Assembly: GCA_938091335.1 (NCBI GenBank)
Contig: CALLJG010000005.1
Location: 186,001-250,000, forward strand
Length of the DNA stretch: 64,000 nt
DNA from: an uncultured Thermodesulfobacterium sp.
Lineage (GTDB): Bacteria > Desulfobacterota > Thermodesulfobacteria > Thermodesulfobacteriales > Thermodesulfobacteriaceae
Reading direction: 5' to 3'
A program made the position numbers and the translations under genes. Of this stretch, positions 8,057-15,992 are shown piece after piece. Position 1 is the stretch's first letter. Every line of letters begins with the position of its first letter. The notes under the pieces are model-generated. The model ran no database searches, had not been told where the DNA came from, and saw only the letters and a program-made list of their open reading frames with translations.

Positions 8057-8983
8057 ATGAAAAAAAAGAGATTATATTATTCTTTAAACGAATTTTTAAA
8101 AGAAAAATTCGGAGAGAAGGTTAAAAAAATACCTTTAGATGCAGGCTTAACCTGTCCTAATAGAGATGGGACGAAAGGTTTCGGAGGGTGTATTTATTGT
8201 GATCCTAAAGGATCAGGAACAGGTCTGTATAACCAAGGGAAATCTTTAGAAGAACAAGTAAAAATTTTTTTAGATCTTTTTAAGAAAAAAAATTTCAATA
8301 AATTTATTGCTTATTTCCAATCTTTTTCTAACACTTACGCTCCTATTGAAAAACTTAAAAAAATTTATGATGTAGTTTTCATGGATTCTTCTATAGTAGG
8401 ATTAGCTATAGGAACTCGTCCTGATTGTATAGATGAAGAAAAAATCAAACTTCTCAAATCTTATCAACAAAAAGGATATTACTTATGGATAGAATTAGGA
8501 CTTCAAAGCATTTATAATAAAACACTTGAATTAATTGAAAGAGGTCATACTTTTGAAGATTTCCTTTATGCCTATGAAATGCTTAAAAAAGATAATATAC
8601 CTGTAGTTGTACATATTATTTTTGGATTACCAAAAGAAACTGAAGAAATGATGATGGAAACCGTAAAAATTTTAGCCAAACTAAAAATAGATGGAATAAA
8701 ATTCCATGCTCTTTACATTCCTAAAGGATCTAAATTAGAAAAAATTTACTTAAAAGGTGAGTATACTCCTCTAGAAATGAAATATTATGCTGAATTAGTA
8801 GCAGAGGCTTTAACCTATCTACCACCTACTACAGTTATCCACAGACTTTGTTCTGAAGCAAAAATTGAAGATATTTTAGCACCTCTATGGGTAACCAAAA
8901 AAATGGAGGTAATCAATCTTATCAGAAAAATAATGACTAAAAAAAATCTCTATCAAGGATTAAATTATAGAGTTATTTCTTAA
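8057..8983 (+). CDS. Radical SAM protein, YhcC/TIGR01212 family
   Basis: 308 residues with an unusually long spacing in the radical SAM motif: the first Cys in LTCPNRDGTKGFGGC, then CIYC (about residues 32-46), the pattern of the TIGR01212 (YhcC/YtqA) family and its relatives rather than plain Cx3Cx2C. The [4Fe-4S] cluster would cleave SAM. Downstream FIAYFQSFSNTYAP, AIGTRPDCID and WIELGLQS are family-typical barrel strands. The reaction of this family is not something I can state with certainty. It runs alone on the plus strand, apparently from its own promoter, and its end overlaps the end of the convergent BON gene by 11 bases. Confidence 0.85.
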   Translation: MKKKRLYYSLNEFLKEKFGEKVKKIPLDAGLTCPNRDGTKGFGGCIYCDPKGSGTGLYNQGKSLEEQVKIFLDLFKKKNFNKFIAYFQSFSNTYAPIEKLKKIYDVVFMDSSIVGLAIGTRPDCIDEEKIKLLKSYQQKGYYLWIELGLQSIYNKTLELIERGHTFEDFLYAYEMLKKDNIPVVVHIIFGLPKETEEMMMETVKILAKLKIDGIKFHALYIPKGSKLEKIYLKGEYTPLEMKYYAELVAEALTYLPPTTVIHRLCSEAKIEDILAPLWVTKKMEVINLIRKIMTKKNLYQGLNYRVIS

Positions 8984-9578
8984 TTTGTAAGTTATTTATA
9001 ATTCCTTTTACTCCGGGTACACTTTTAGCTATTTCAACTGCTTTTTGTCTTTGATGCTCATTTTTTACTACCCCAGTAAGAGTAACTACCCCATTTAAAG
9101 TATCTACATCAATGGAAAAGGCTTTAAGTTCTGGATCTTCTATTAATTTTAGTTTTATTCTTGTAGTAATTTCCTTATCAGAAAGATAACCACCTATTCC
9201 TCTTTTTTCTATTTTTAAATTATTTACTACTTTTTTAACCCCAGACTCATTTTTAGCTATTTCCACTGCCCTTTCTATCTCTTCTTTACTTTCAACAATA
9301 CCAGTTAAAGTTACTACTCCATTTACTGTGTCTACATCAATTTTTCTGGCCTTGGTTATAGGATCTTGTAAAAGTTTTAATTTTATTTTAGCAGTAATTG
9401 TGGCATCATCTATTTGGGTTCCCACTGTTCTGGGATCAGTTGCTACTTTATACCCCTCATAAGCTCCTCCACCAATTGCTATCCATCCACAACCAGAAAG
9501 CATAAAACATACAAATATTATAAAAATCTTAAAACAAACTTGTTTTTTTCCGATAATATTATTAAAATATTTATTCAT
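8973..9578 (-). CDS. Lipoprotein with two BON domains (OsmY-like)
   Basis: 201 residues. The N-terminus has a basic stretch, a hydrophobic core (FKIFIIFVCFML) and a lipobox LSGC at about residues 27-30, so it is likely anchored to the outer or inner membrane. Two BON domains follow (about 57-125 and 130-200), each with the DVDTVNGVVTLTGIV / DVDTLNGVVTLTGVV core, an internal duplication. BON domains bind phospholipid or membrane surfaces; OsmY-type proteins act in envelope stress. The gap to the divergent gene at 9591 is only 12 bases and consists of AGGAGGCTCCTT, which provides the ribosome site for both genes. Confidence 0.85.
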   Translation of the reverse strand: MNKYFNNIIGKKQVCFKIFIIFVCFMLSGCGWIAIGGGAYEGYKVATDPRTVGTQIDDATITAKIKLKLLQDPITKARKIDVDTVNGVVTLTGIVESKEEIERAVEIAKNESGVKKVVNNLKIEKRGIGGYLSDKEITTRIKLKLIEDPELKAFSIDVDTLNGVVTLTGVVKNEHQRQKAVEIAKSVPGVKGIINNLQIKK

Positions 9579-9590
9579 AGGAGGCTCCTT

Positions 9591-9980
9591 ATGAAAATAG
9601 ATTCTAATTTTATTTATTTTATAAATTTAACTCCTAAATCTCAAATTTCAAAGAGTATAAATAATCTTTTTGAAAAATATTTAAAATTAGCTATTTCTGA
9701 AATAGAAACTAAAGAAATCTTACAAAAATCTGAAAGAGAAAGAATTCATTTGGTATATGAAAAATTAGAAAAGGGATCCCAAATTTTGGAAAAAGTATCT
9801 CAAAATAAATTAGATGAGACCTCCTCTGAAACTATTGGAGATTTTTTATTATCACAAGCTTTGGAAATTAATAAGATTCTGAAAACCTTCCCTGAATCTC
9901 CTCTAAAGGAACTATTTAATGAGTGGACATTTTTTATAGGAGTTGAGGCTCAAAAAATAAAACAAGGAATTTATTCTTAA
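9591..9980 (+). CDS. Hypothetical protein, helical, 129 aa
   Basis: Not recognised. It begins MKIDSNFIYFINLTPKSQ and is then mostly amphipathic, Lys/Glu/Leu-rich helix (about residues 20-125) without cysteines, signal peptide or membrane segment, so a small cytoplasmic helical protein. The frame stays open upstream of 9591 into the BON gene, but the start at 9591 is chosen because AGGAGG sits six bases before it and because the upstream part lies opposite a better-supported gene. The stop overlaps the convergent ddl gene by four bases. Whether it is functionally tied to the divergently transcribed BON lipoprotein is not known. Confidence 0.65.
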   Translation: MKIDSNFIYFINLTPKSQISKSINNLFEKYLKLAISEIETKEILQKSERERIHLVYEKLEKGSQILEKVSQNKLDETSSETIGDFLLSQALEINKILKTFPESPLKELFNEWTFFIGVEAQKIKQGIYS

Positions 9981-10915
9981 GATTTCTTATCCCTTAAAGC
10001 AAGTTCTATTAATTTTTTTATTAAATTTTCAAAGGAATATCCGGCAATCTTTGCTGCGAGAGGTAAAAGGCTTGTTTCTGTCATACCTGGTATTGTATTG
10101 GTTTCAAGTACAAATATCTGGTTTTTTACTAAGATCATATCAGTTCTACTATAGTGTCTTAATTTTAATGCTTTATGTGCAATTAATCCGTATTTTTGAG
10201 CTTTTTTATTAAGATTTTTAGGAAGTGGGGCAGGACAAATTTCATCTGCAAATCCTGGTGTATATTTAGTTTGGTAATCAAAAAATTCTGAAAACTTTGG
10301 AACTATTTCAACTACAGGAAGTGGCAAATCATCTAAAATACCTACGGTGATTTCTCTTCCTTTTATATATTTTTCAATTAATATTTCTTTATCTATAGTA
10401 AATGCTTTCTCACAAGCATCTTTTAATTCTTTTTCATTTTTTGCTATACTTAAACCTATGCTTGATCCTTGAGTTGCAGGTTTTACTACTACAGGAAATC
10501 CAAGATACTTAGCATAATTTTTAATTTTTTCTTGAGAAATATTTTTTAAAAAAGTACTTCCTTCAGGTACATTTAGTCCTGCTTTTTGGTATAGGATTTT
10601 AGAAATACCTTTATGCATTGCAAGAGCACTACCTAAAATTCCTGCCCCTTGGTATGGAAGCTCTATAGATTCAAGAAATCCCTGTAAGGTACCATCTTCT
10701 CCCCCTGGACCATGAACTACTAAAAATGCACAATCAAATTCTTTAGCTCTTTCAGCAAGTCTTGGAAGATCATAAGCAGGATCAAAAAATTCATATTGAT
10801 ACCCTAATTTCTCCAAAGCTTTCTTTACTGCAAATGCTCCTTTTAAAGATACCTCTCTTTCAGATGAATTGCCACCAGCAAGAAGTGCAATTTTTAATAC
10901 ACCTGAAAAGGACAT
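9977..10915 (-). CDS. ddl: D-alanine--D-alanine ligase
   Basis: Joins two D-Ala in an ATP-dependent step of peptidoglycan precursor synthesis. ATP-grasp layout: N-terminal GGNSSEREVSLKGA (about 13-26, with the Glu-Ser pair that binds the first D-Ala), GPGGEDGTLQGFLE (about 69-82), FPVVVKPATQGSSIGLS (about 140-156), and the C-terminal LETNTIPGMTETSLLP (about 270-285) with the Mg-binding Glu/Asn. At 312 residues it is the usual length for the DdlB type. TAAGGAG lies before the ATG, which is inside the upstream HD-domain gene, giving a 56-base out-of-frame overlap. Last gene of the rpsB-to-ddl run. Confidence 0.96.
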   Translation of the reverse strand: MSFSGVLKIALLAGGNSSEREVSLKGAFAVKKALEKLGYQYEFFDPAYDLPRLAERAKEFDCAFLVVHGPGGEDGTLQGFLESIELPYQGAGILGSALAMHKGISKILYQKAGLNVPEGSTFLKNISQEKIKNYAKYLGFPVVVKPATQGSSIGLSIAKNEKELKDACEKAFTIDKEILIEKYIKGREITVGILDDLPLPVVEIVPKFSEFFDYQTKYTPGFADEICPAPLPKNLNKKAQKYGLIAHKALKLRHYSRTDMILVKNQIFVLETNTIPGMTETSLLPLAAKIAGYSFENLIKKLIELALRDKKS

Positions 10916-11468
10916 CTTTTATCTCCTTAATTTTTTCCAATTTTATTATTATATCCGAAGAAAAAGGTAATTTACTAAAAATCTTTCTCTCAATTGAATA
11001 ATTCATATCCTCCAAAAGTTGCAACCTTGACAAAATCTCTTTATTTTTCCCATATCTATTTTTTAGATCTTCAAACCTTTCTTTTAAAGTAACTATTTTT
11101 TCATGCATTACCCTTTTATCTGCATAATGAACCAGCTCTTCTTCAGTTATGGGAGTCTTGGAAGGATTTTGGTCCAGTCTAATATGGGCTTTTATGATAT
11201 TAGCTATCTTTTCATATCCCATTTTTTTTAAAATTTGATATCCAAGAAGAGCATGATCAATTCCGGTTAAAATTGATTCATATTTTTTAATATCATGTAG
11301 TAAAGCTCCTACCACCAAATATTGAAGATCTATATTTTCACCTGCTTCTTTTAAAAAACATCCCAAAAAAAGCGAAACAAGTGCCACCTTCTCTGAATGT
11401 TTAATAATATGCTCAGGAACAAACTCTTTTTCTAAAAGAATATATGCATCTTCTAAGGAAAGTTTCAT
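10860..11468 (-). CDS. HD-domain (HDIG-type) phosphohydrolase
   Basis: 202 residues. Metal-binding HD motifs: IIKHSEKVALVSLFLG (about 19-34), GALLHDIKKYE (His-Asp at about 56-57), the His in GIDHALLGYQILKKMGY and the IKAHI segment (about 95). This is the short YqeK/HDIG-like architecture that hydrolyses nucleotide or phosphodiester substrates; the substrate is not evident. The C-terminal helix is Lys/Glu-rich. It lies between cdsA and ddl, and its last 18 codons overlap the first 56 bases of ddl in another frame, so the two genes are probably translationally coupled. No clear ribosome site precedes its ATG. Confidence 0.8.
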   Translation of the reverse strand: MKLSLEDAYILLEKEFVPEHIIKHSEKVALVSLFLGCFLKEAGENIDLQYLVVGALLHDIKKYESILTGIDHALLGYQILKKMGYEKIANIIKAHIRLDQNPSKTPITEEELVHYADKRVMHEKIVTLKERFEDLKNRYGKNKEILSRLQLLEDMNYSIERKIFSKLPFSSDIIIKLEKIKEIKDVLFRCIKNCTSCWWQFI

Positions 11469-11475
11469 AAGAATT

Positions 11476-12258
11476 TTAAAAAAAATAGTTTTTTAAAAAA
11501 AATAAAAATACCGGTGAAGATAATAATATGCTATCTATTCTATCAAGAATTCCTCCGTGACCTACAATAAGTTTCCCTGAATCCTTTTTATCCATTATCC
11601 TTTTAAAAGCTGACTCTAAAAGGTCACCTATATTGCCAGCTGTAGAAAGAATTATACTTAACAAAACATTAAACTTCATAGAAAATAAACCAAAATATTG
11701 ATTTAAAAAAAAGGCTATTACTAAAGAAAAAACCACACCACCAAAAAAACCTTCCCAAGTTTTTTTAGGTGAGATTTTTAAAAAAAAAGGAGTTCTCCCT
11801 ATAAAAGTACCTATCAAATAAGCACCTGTATCGTTACCACAGATTACAGAAAAAAAATAAATTAAATATTTCCTTTCAAAAGAATTAAGTATTTCCCAAA
11901 GAGGATAGAGACCAATAAAAATGTATATTATTCCTACTAAAAAAGGAAAAAAAAGGGTTTTAAAGAAATTTTTATCAAAGTTGAAAAGAAATAAAATAAA
12001 AGAACAACTTAAAAATAAGTAAAAAATATAAAAAACACTCCATTCAAATCTAAAAATTAAAATAAAACTTATTATAAGAAGAATTTCTCCACTTATCCAT
12101 AATAAAAATGGTATTTCATATAAATTTTTCCATTCATAAAAACATAAAATAGCTACTACCAGAAGGATTAAAAAAAGAAAAAAATTACTTCCTTTAACAA
12201 GAGTTAAGATAAGAAGTGAAAAAAGAACCAAAGCGGTTAAAGTTCTTTTAAGATCCAT
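11476..12258 (-). CDS. cdsA: Phosphatidate cytidylyltransferase
   Basis: Integral membrane enzyme that turns phosphatidic acid and CTP into CDP-diacylglycerol, the precursor of all phospholipids. About 8 membrane segments of Leu/Ile/Phe are visible. The family signature SAFKRIMDKKDSGKLIVGHGG-ILDRID is complete near the C-terminus (about 222-247), as is SPKKTWEGFFGG (about 162-173). The ATG at 12258 overlaps the uppS stop; an in-frame TTG at 12270 would add four residues but neither has a good ribosome site. cdsA following uppS is the standard order in many bacteria. Confidence 0.95.
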   Translation of the reverse strand: MDLKRTLTALVLFSLLILTLVKGSNFFLFLILLVVAILCFYEWKNLYEIPFLLWISGEILLIISFILIFRFEWSVFYIFYLFLSCSFILFLFNFDKNFFKTLFFPFLVGIIYIFIGLYPLWEILNSFERKYLIYFFSVICGNDTGAYLIGTFIGRTPFFLKISPKKTWEGFFGGVVFSLVIAFFLNQYFGLFSMKFNVLLSIILSTAGNIGDLLESAFKRIMDKKDSGKLIVGHGGILDRIDSILLSSPVFLFFLKNYFF

Positions 12259-12997
12259 AAATTCTGCCAAATCTTCTTTCCCGTTGTTGATAGGAATAAA
12301 GAGCTTTTAAATATTCTTCTTCATTAAAATCTGGCCAATAAACAGGGGTAAAGTAAAATTCGGTGTAAGCCAATTGAAAAAGTAAAAAATTAGAAATTCT
12401 TAATTCTCCACTTGTTCTAATAAGTAAATCAGGATCAGGAATATCATAAGTATATAAAAATTTTCTAAAAAGCATTTCATCAATTTCTTCAGCACTTATT
12501 TTATTTTCTTTTATTTGAAAAGCTAATTTTTTCACAGCTTCAATAATTTCTGCCCTTCCTCCATAACTTAAAGCCATACATAAAACCATTTTATCATTTT
12601 TTTCTGTTTCTTTTTCTACCATATTTAATTGTTTTTTTAATTCCTCAGGAAAATCATCTTTATTCCCTATCACTTTAAATTTTATTTCATTTTTTTTGAT
12701 TTCCTCAAACTCAGTTTCAAGATAGTATTTTAATAATCCAAGAAGAGTTTCTATTTCTTCTTTAGGGCGCAACCAATTTTCTTTAGAAAAGGCAAAAAGA
12801 GTAAGATAGGGAATATTAAGTTCTCTAGTTTTATAAATAATATTCTTAGCTACTTCAGCTCCTTTTTTATGTCCATAAATTCTTGGAAGTCCTTTACTTT
12901 TTGCCCATCTTCCATTACCATCCATAATAATAGCTACATGTTTAGGAAGCTTGGAAGGATCTAAAATAATATTGAAAGATTCAGGGAAAAAATCCAT
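12248..12997 (-). CDS. uppS: Isoprenyl (undecaprenyl) diphosphate synthase
   Basis: cis-Prenyltransferase that makes the C55 (or similar) lipid carrier for cell-wall and LPS sugars. Motifs: HVAIIMDGNGRWAK (about 20-33, catalytic Asp), PRIYGHKKGAE (about 38-48), YLTLFAFSKENW RP (about 64-77), ALSYGGRAEI (about 143-152) and the C-terminal DPDLLIRTSGELRISNFLLFQLAYTE region that binds IPP. The usual 249 residues. It starts two bases after the frr stop without its own Shine-Dalgarno sequence, so it is likely coupled to frr, and its stop overlaps cdsA. Confidence 0.97.
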   Translation of the reverse strand: MDFFPESFNIILDPSKLPKHVAIIMDGNGRWAKSKGLPRIYGHKKGAEVAKNIIYKTRELNIPYLTLFAFSKENWLRPKEEIETLLGLLKYYLETEFEEIKKNEIKFKVIGNKDDFPEELKKQLNMVEKETEKNDKMVLCMALSYGGRAEIIEAVKKLAFQIKENKISAEEIDEMLFRKFLYTYDIPDPDLLIRTSGELRISNFLLFQLAYTEFYFTPVYWPDFNEEEYLKALYSYQQRERRFGRIYGS

Positions 12998-12999
12998 TT

Positions 13000-13554
13000 T
13001 TAAGGAGTAATTATTTCTTTTTCTTTCTCTTGTAAAGCTATTTCGATCTTTTTAGTATATTCATCTGTTAACTTTTGAACCTTTTTTTCTAATTGAATAT
13101 ATTCATCTTCAGAAATTTGCCCCTCTTTTTTGGCAGATTTAAATTTATCAAGCACATCTCTTCTAATGTTTCTTATTGCAATTTTTGCTTCTTCTGCCAT
13201 TTTCCCTGCAACCTTAATTAATTCTTTTCTTCTTTCTTCTGTTAAAGGGGGCATCACTAATTTTATAGTTTTACCATCACTGGTAGGATTAATTCCTAAA
13301 TTGGACTTTTGAATAGCTCTTTCAATCTCTTTTACTAAGTTTATGTCCCAAGGTTGAATTATTAATATTTTACCTTCTATTACATTTACAGTTGCTATCT
13401 GAGGAATAGACATTTTAGTTCCATAACATTCTATCTTAATTCCTTCCAGAAGCGCTACAGAAGCTCTAGAAGTTCTTATATGAGAAAGCTCTTCTTTAAA
13501 AGTCTTTAAGCTTTTTTCCATTTTCCTTTTAACCTCTTCTAAAACCTCATTCAC
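13000..13554 (-). CDS. frr: Ribosome recycling factor
   Basis: Splits post-termination ribosomes together with EF-G. The 184-residue protein has the family pattern throughout: SLKTFKEELSHIRTSRAS (about 15-32), LEGIKIECYGTKMSIPQIATV, and PPLTEERRKELIK-VAGKMAEEAKIAIRNIRRD (about 114-146, the long helices of domain I), then DEYTKKIEIALQEKEKEI. The start is GTG at 13554, with a GGGGGTGA ribosome site about ten bases upstream. Lies 23 bases after pyrH in the rpsB-tsf-pyrH-frr order conserved across bacteria. Confidence 0.97.
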   Translation of the reverse strand: MNEVLEEVKRKMEKSLKTFKEELSHIRTSRASVALLEGIKIECYGTKMSIPQIATVNVIEGKILIIQPWDINLVKEIERAIQKSNLGINPTSDGKTIKLVMPPLTEERRKELIKVAGKMAEEAKIAIRNIRRDVLDKFKSAKKEGQISEDEYIQLEKKVQKLTDEYTKKIEIALQEKEKEIITP

Positions 13555-13577
13555 TCAATCATCACCCCCTCTAAAAA

Positions 13578-14294
13578 TCAACATTTTATTAAAGTGCCTA
13601 TACTTTCTCCTAAGATGGCTTTTTTTATATTTCCATAATTTAAAATATTAAAGACTAAAATGGGCAATTTATACTCCCTAGCTAAAGAAAAAGCAGTAGT
13701 ATCCATTATTTTTAGATTTTTTTGTAAAGCTTCGTCAAAAGATAAAATATCATATTTTTTAGCTGCAGGATCCTTAAGAGGGTCTTTATCATATACTCCA
13801 TCTACTTTTGTAGCTTTAAATAAAATTTCTGTTTTAAGTTCTAAAGCTCTTAAGACAGCTGCTGTATCTGTTGTAAAAAAAGGATTCCCAGTTCCACATG
13901 CTAAAATAAGAACTCTTCCTTTTTCTAAGTGTTTGAGAGCCTTTTCTCTAATATACATTTCTGCTACTTTAATTAATTCTAAAGCTGACATTACTCTACA
14001 AGCAATATCTTTTGAAATTAAAGCATCTTGAAGAGCTAAAGCATTAATTAAAGTTGCTAACATCCCCATATAATCAGCTTTTGTTCTATCCATTCCATAT
14101 TCTTCTCCTATAATTCCTCTAAAAATATTTCCTCCTCCTATAACAATTCCTATTTTAACCCCTAATTTATAAACTTCTGCTAATTCCTCTACTATTTGTT
14201 TTAATATGAAATAGTCAATTCCAAAAGGCTTATTTCCTAATAAGGCTTCTCCAGAAATTTTAAGAAGAACTCTCTTATATTTGAGACTTTTCAC
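13578..14294 (-). CDS. pyrH: Uridylate kinase
   Basis: Phosphorylates UMP to UDP; hexameric amino acid kinase-fold enzyme specific to bacteria. Motifs: RVLLKISGEALLG (about 8-20), GIVIGGGNIFRG (about 49-60), DRTKADYMGMLATLINALALQDAL (about 69-92), ACGTGNPFFTTDTAAVLRALE (about 131-151) and ATKVDGVYDKDP. Usual 238 residues. GTG start with TAGGAG upstream. It begins two bases after the tsf stop and is co-directional with it. Confidence 0.97.
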   Translation of the reverse strand: MKSLKYKRVLLKISGEALLGNKPFGIDYFILKQIVEELAEVYKLGVKIGIVIGGGNIFRGIIGEEYGMDRTKADYMGMLATLINALALQDALISKDIACRVMSALELIKVAEMYIREKALKHLEKGRVLILACGTGNPFFTTDTAAVLRALELKTEILFKATKVDGVYDKDPLKDPAAKKYDILSFDEALQKNLKIMDTTAFSLAREYKLPILVFNILNYGNIKKAILGESIGTLIKC

Positions 14295-14296
14295 TT

Positions 14297-14893
14297 TTAG
14301 TCTCCTATCTGGAATCTACAAAATCTTTTTATTATGATTTTTTCTCCTGTTTTAGCCATAAGCTCATTTAAGAGATCCTGAATAGTAATTTCAGGATTTT
14401 TAATGAAAGGTTGTTCTAATAGTACATTTTCTTTGTAAAATTTTTCCAATTTTCCTTCTATTATCTTAGGTATTACATGGTCTGGTTTACCTAGTTCTTT
14501 TAATTGTTCTTCATATATTCTTTTTTCTCTTTCTAAAATTTCCAGTGGAATTTGATCTCTACTTATAGCTAAAGGATTAGTAGCTGCAATTTGCATGGCT
14601 AAGTTGTGAGCAAATTCCTGAAATTCTGAAGTTCTTGCTACAAAATCTGTTTCACAATTTAGTTCTACTAATACTCCTATTTTTTTATTACTATGTATAT
14701 AAGAAGTAACAACACCTTCTAAAGTTTCTTTAGCCGCTCTTTTGGCAGCTATGACTAACCCTTTTTTCCTTAAAAAATCTACAGCTTTTTCTATATCTCC
14801 TCCTGCTTCTTCTAAAGCCCTCTTACAATCCATAAATCCTGCTGCTGTTCTTTGTCTAAGCTGTTTTATCAACTCCAAACTTATTTCAGCCAT
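14297..14893 (-). CDS. tsf: Elongation factor Ts, short form
   Basis: Nucleotide exchange factor for EF-Tu. The N-terminal UBA-like domain has the classic ELIKQLRQRTAAGFMDCKRALEEAGGDIEKAVDFLRKKG pattern (about 7-46), and the core has the conserved TDFVAR (about 81-86) with FAHNLAMQIAA. At 198 residues it is the short version, like the roughly 196-residue Thermus type, with one core subdomain instead of the duplicated core of the 283-residue E. coli protein; short EF-Ts usually acts as a dimer. AGGAGGG precedes the ATG. Downstream of rpsB by 29 bases. Confidence 0.96.
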   Translation of the reverse strand: MAEISLELIKQLRQRTAAGFMDCKRALEEAGGDIEKAVDFLRKKGLVIAAKRAAKETLEGVVTSYIHSNKKIGVLVELNCETDFVARTSEFQEFAHNLAMQIAATNPLAISRDQIPLEILEREKRIYEEQLKELGKPDHVIPKIIEGKLEKFYKENVLLEQPFIKNPEITIQDLLNELMAKTGEKIIIKRFCRFQIGD

Positions 14894-14922
14894 TTAAACC
14901 CTCCTCATAAAAATTTTAAAAA

Positions 14923-15765
14923 CTATTCTTTCTCCATCAATCTTTCTGCTTCTTCTTCTAATCTTATCTCTTTTTCTTCTTCTATTAAAACTTCTTTCAA
15001 TATTTCTTCAGCTTTTTCTTCTTTTATTTCTGCTTCTTCTACCATAACTTCTTTATCTCCAAGAGCTGTTATTTTTTCTTTATAAATTTCTAATCCTTCT
15101 AAACAGGCATCTGCAATTTTACTAGTTATAACTTTTATAGCCCTAATAGCATCATCATTACCAGGTATGATATAATCTATAAGATCTGGATCACAGTTAG
15201 TATCTACTATAGCAATAACAGGAATTCCTAACTTTTTTGCTTCTCTAACTGCAATCTCTTCATGTACAGGATCTATAACGTATAAAGCTTGAGGAAGGTT
15301 TTCCATGTTTTTGATACCAGCTAAATTTCTTTCTAATTTATTTTTTAAACGTTCAAGCCTTAATCTTTCTTTTTTTATAAATCTTTCTATTGTTCCATCT
15401 TCAAACCAAGATTCTATTCTTTTTAACTTTTCTACACTTTGTCTTACAGTTCTAAAATTTGTAAGAGTACCTCCTAACCATCTATAATTAACATAATACA
15501 TATTACATCTTTCTGCTTCTTCTTTAATGGTTTCTTGAGCTTGTTTTTTTGTTCCTACAAATAAAATCTTTCCTCCTTCAGCTACTAAATTTACTACAAA
15601 TTCATAAGCTATTTCAAAATATTTCAAAGTTTGTTGTAAATCAATAATATGGATCCCATTTCTTTCACCAAAAATAAAAGGTTTCATTTTGGGATTCCAT
15701 CTATGAGTTTGGTGACCAAAATGTACACCAGCCTCAAGAAGTTGTTTCATAGTAATGTGTGACAT
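14923..15765 (-). CDS. rpsB: 30S ribosomal protein S2
   Basis: Ribosomal protein of the 30S head/platform junction, first gene of the rpsB-tsf unit. Motifs: [22 protein letters not shown] (residues 6 onward), [39 protein letters not shown] and [25 protein letters not shown]. The first ~235 residues match the universal core; the last ~45 are a Glu-rich tail ([14 protein letters not shown]...), as in several phyla. AGGAGG lies eight bases ahead of the ATG. A structured leader upstream (15766-15867) suggests autoregulation by S2. Confidence 0.98.
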   Translation of the reverse strand: MSHITMKQLLEAGVHFGHQTHRWNPKMKPFIFGERNGIHIIDLQQTLKYFEIAYEFVVNLVAEGGKILFVGTKKQAQETIKEEAERCNMYYVNYRWLGGTLTNFRTVRQSVEKLKRIESWFEDGTIERFIKKERLRLERLKNKLERNLAGIKNMENLPQALYVIDPVHEEIAVREAKKLGIPVIAIVDTNCDPDLIDYIIPGNDDAIRAIKVITSKIADACLEGLEIYKEKITALGDKEVMVEEAEIKEEKAEEILKEVLIEEEKEIRLEEEAERLMEKE

Positions 15766-15867
15766 CTTTTTAAACCTCCTTTTTGGGGTTTTTTCTTCCG
15801 CCTAAGGTGGATTCTAACCAAGCATTCTTTTATAAAAGAACACCCCAAACCTTAGACGTGTTTTTAG
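15766..15867 (-). promoter_or_regulatory. Structured rpsB leader RNA, probable S2 autoregulatory element with pseudoknot
   Basis: Reading the minus strand from the predicted start: CGTCTAAGGT (15858-15849) can pair with ACCTTAGGCG (15808-15799), ten base pairs with one G-U wobble. Inside that loop a hairpin TTCTTT-TATA-AAAGAA can form (about 15822-15837). TTGGGG (15848-15843), also inside the loop, is complementary to CCCCAA (15788-15783), which lies just before the ribosome site AGGAGG (about 15780-15775). This makes a stem closed by a pseudoknot that abuts the Shine-Dalgarno sequence, the arrangement expected of a translationally controlled ribosomal-protein leader; S2 leaders with pseudoknots are known in other bacteria. 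Confidence 0.7.
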
Positions 15868-15874
15868 TGTGATA

Positions 15875-15902
15875 ATTAAATCACTTTTTGTTTAATTTTC
15901 AA
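15875..15902 (-). promoter_or_regulatory. Putative rpsB promoter
   Basis: Minus strand TTGAAA (15902-15897), 16 bases, TTTAAT (15880-15875; 5/6 to consensus). The implied start near 15867 is just ahead of the first strand of the leader stem, which supports both calls. Confidence 0.5.
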
Positions 15903-15992
15903 CCTATTAAAGTTTTTAAACAAATCTTCTTGAAAAAATTTTTTTTAGGTGTTTAATTTTTTTAAATTTGAATATTTTGAAAGGCAATGTTT

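Noticed and set aside
9414-9590. Longer version of the hypothetical gene at 9591
   Set aside because: The extension lies opposite the lipobox and start of the BON gene; the 9591 start has a perfect ribosome site.
13660-14031. 123-codon plus-strand frame opposite pyrH
   Set aside because: Shadow of pyrH codons with no ribosome site. The same holds for antisense frames at 33647-33985 (purD), 51578-51919 (nadC), 52799-53125 (ppaC) and 23438-23773 (fmt).
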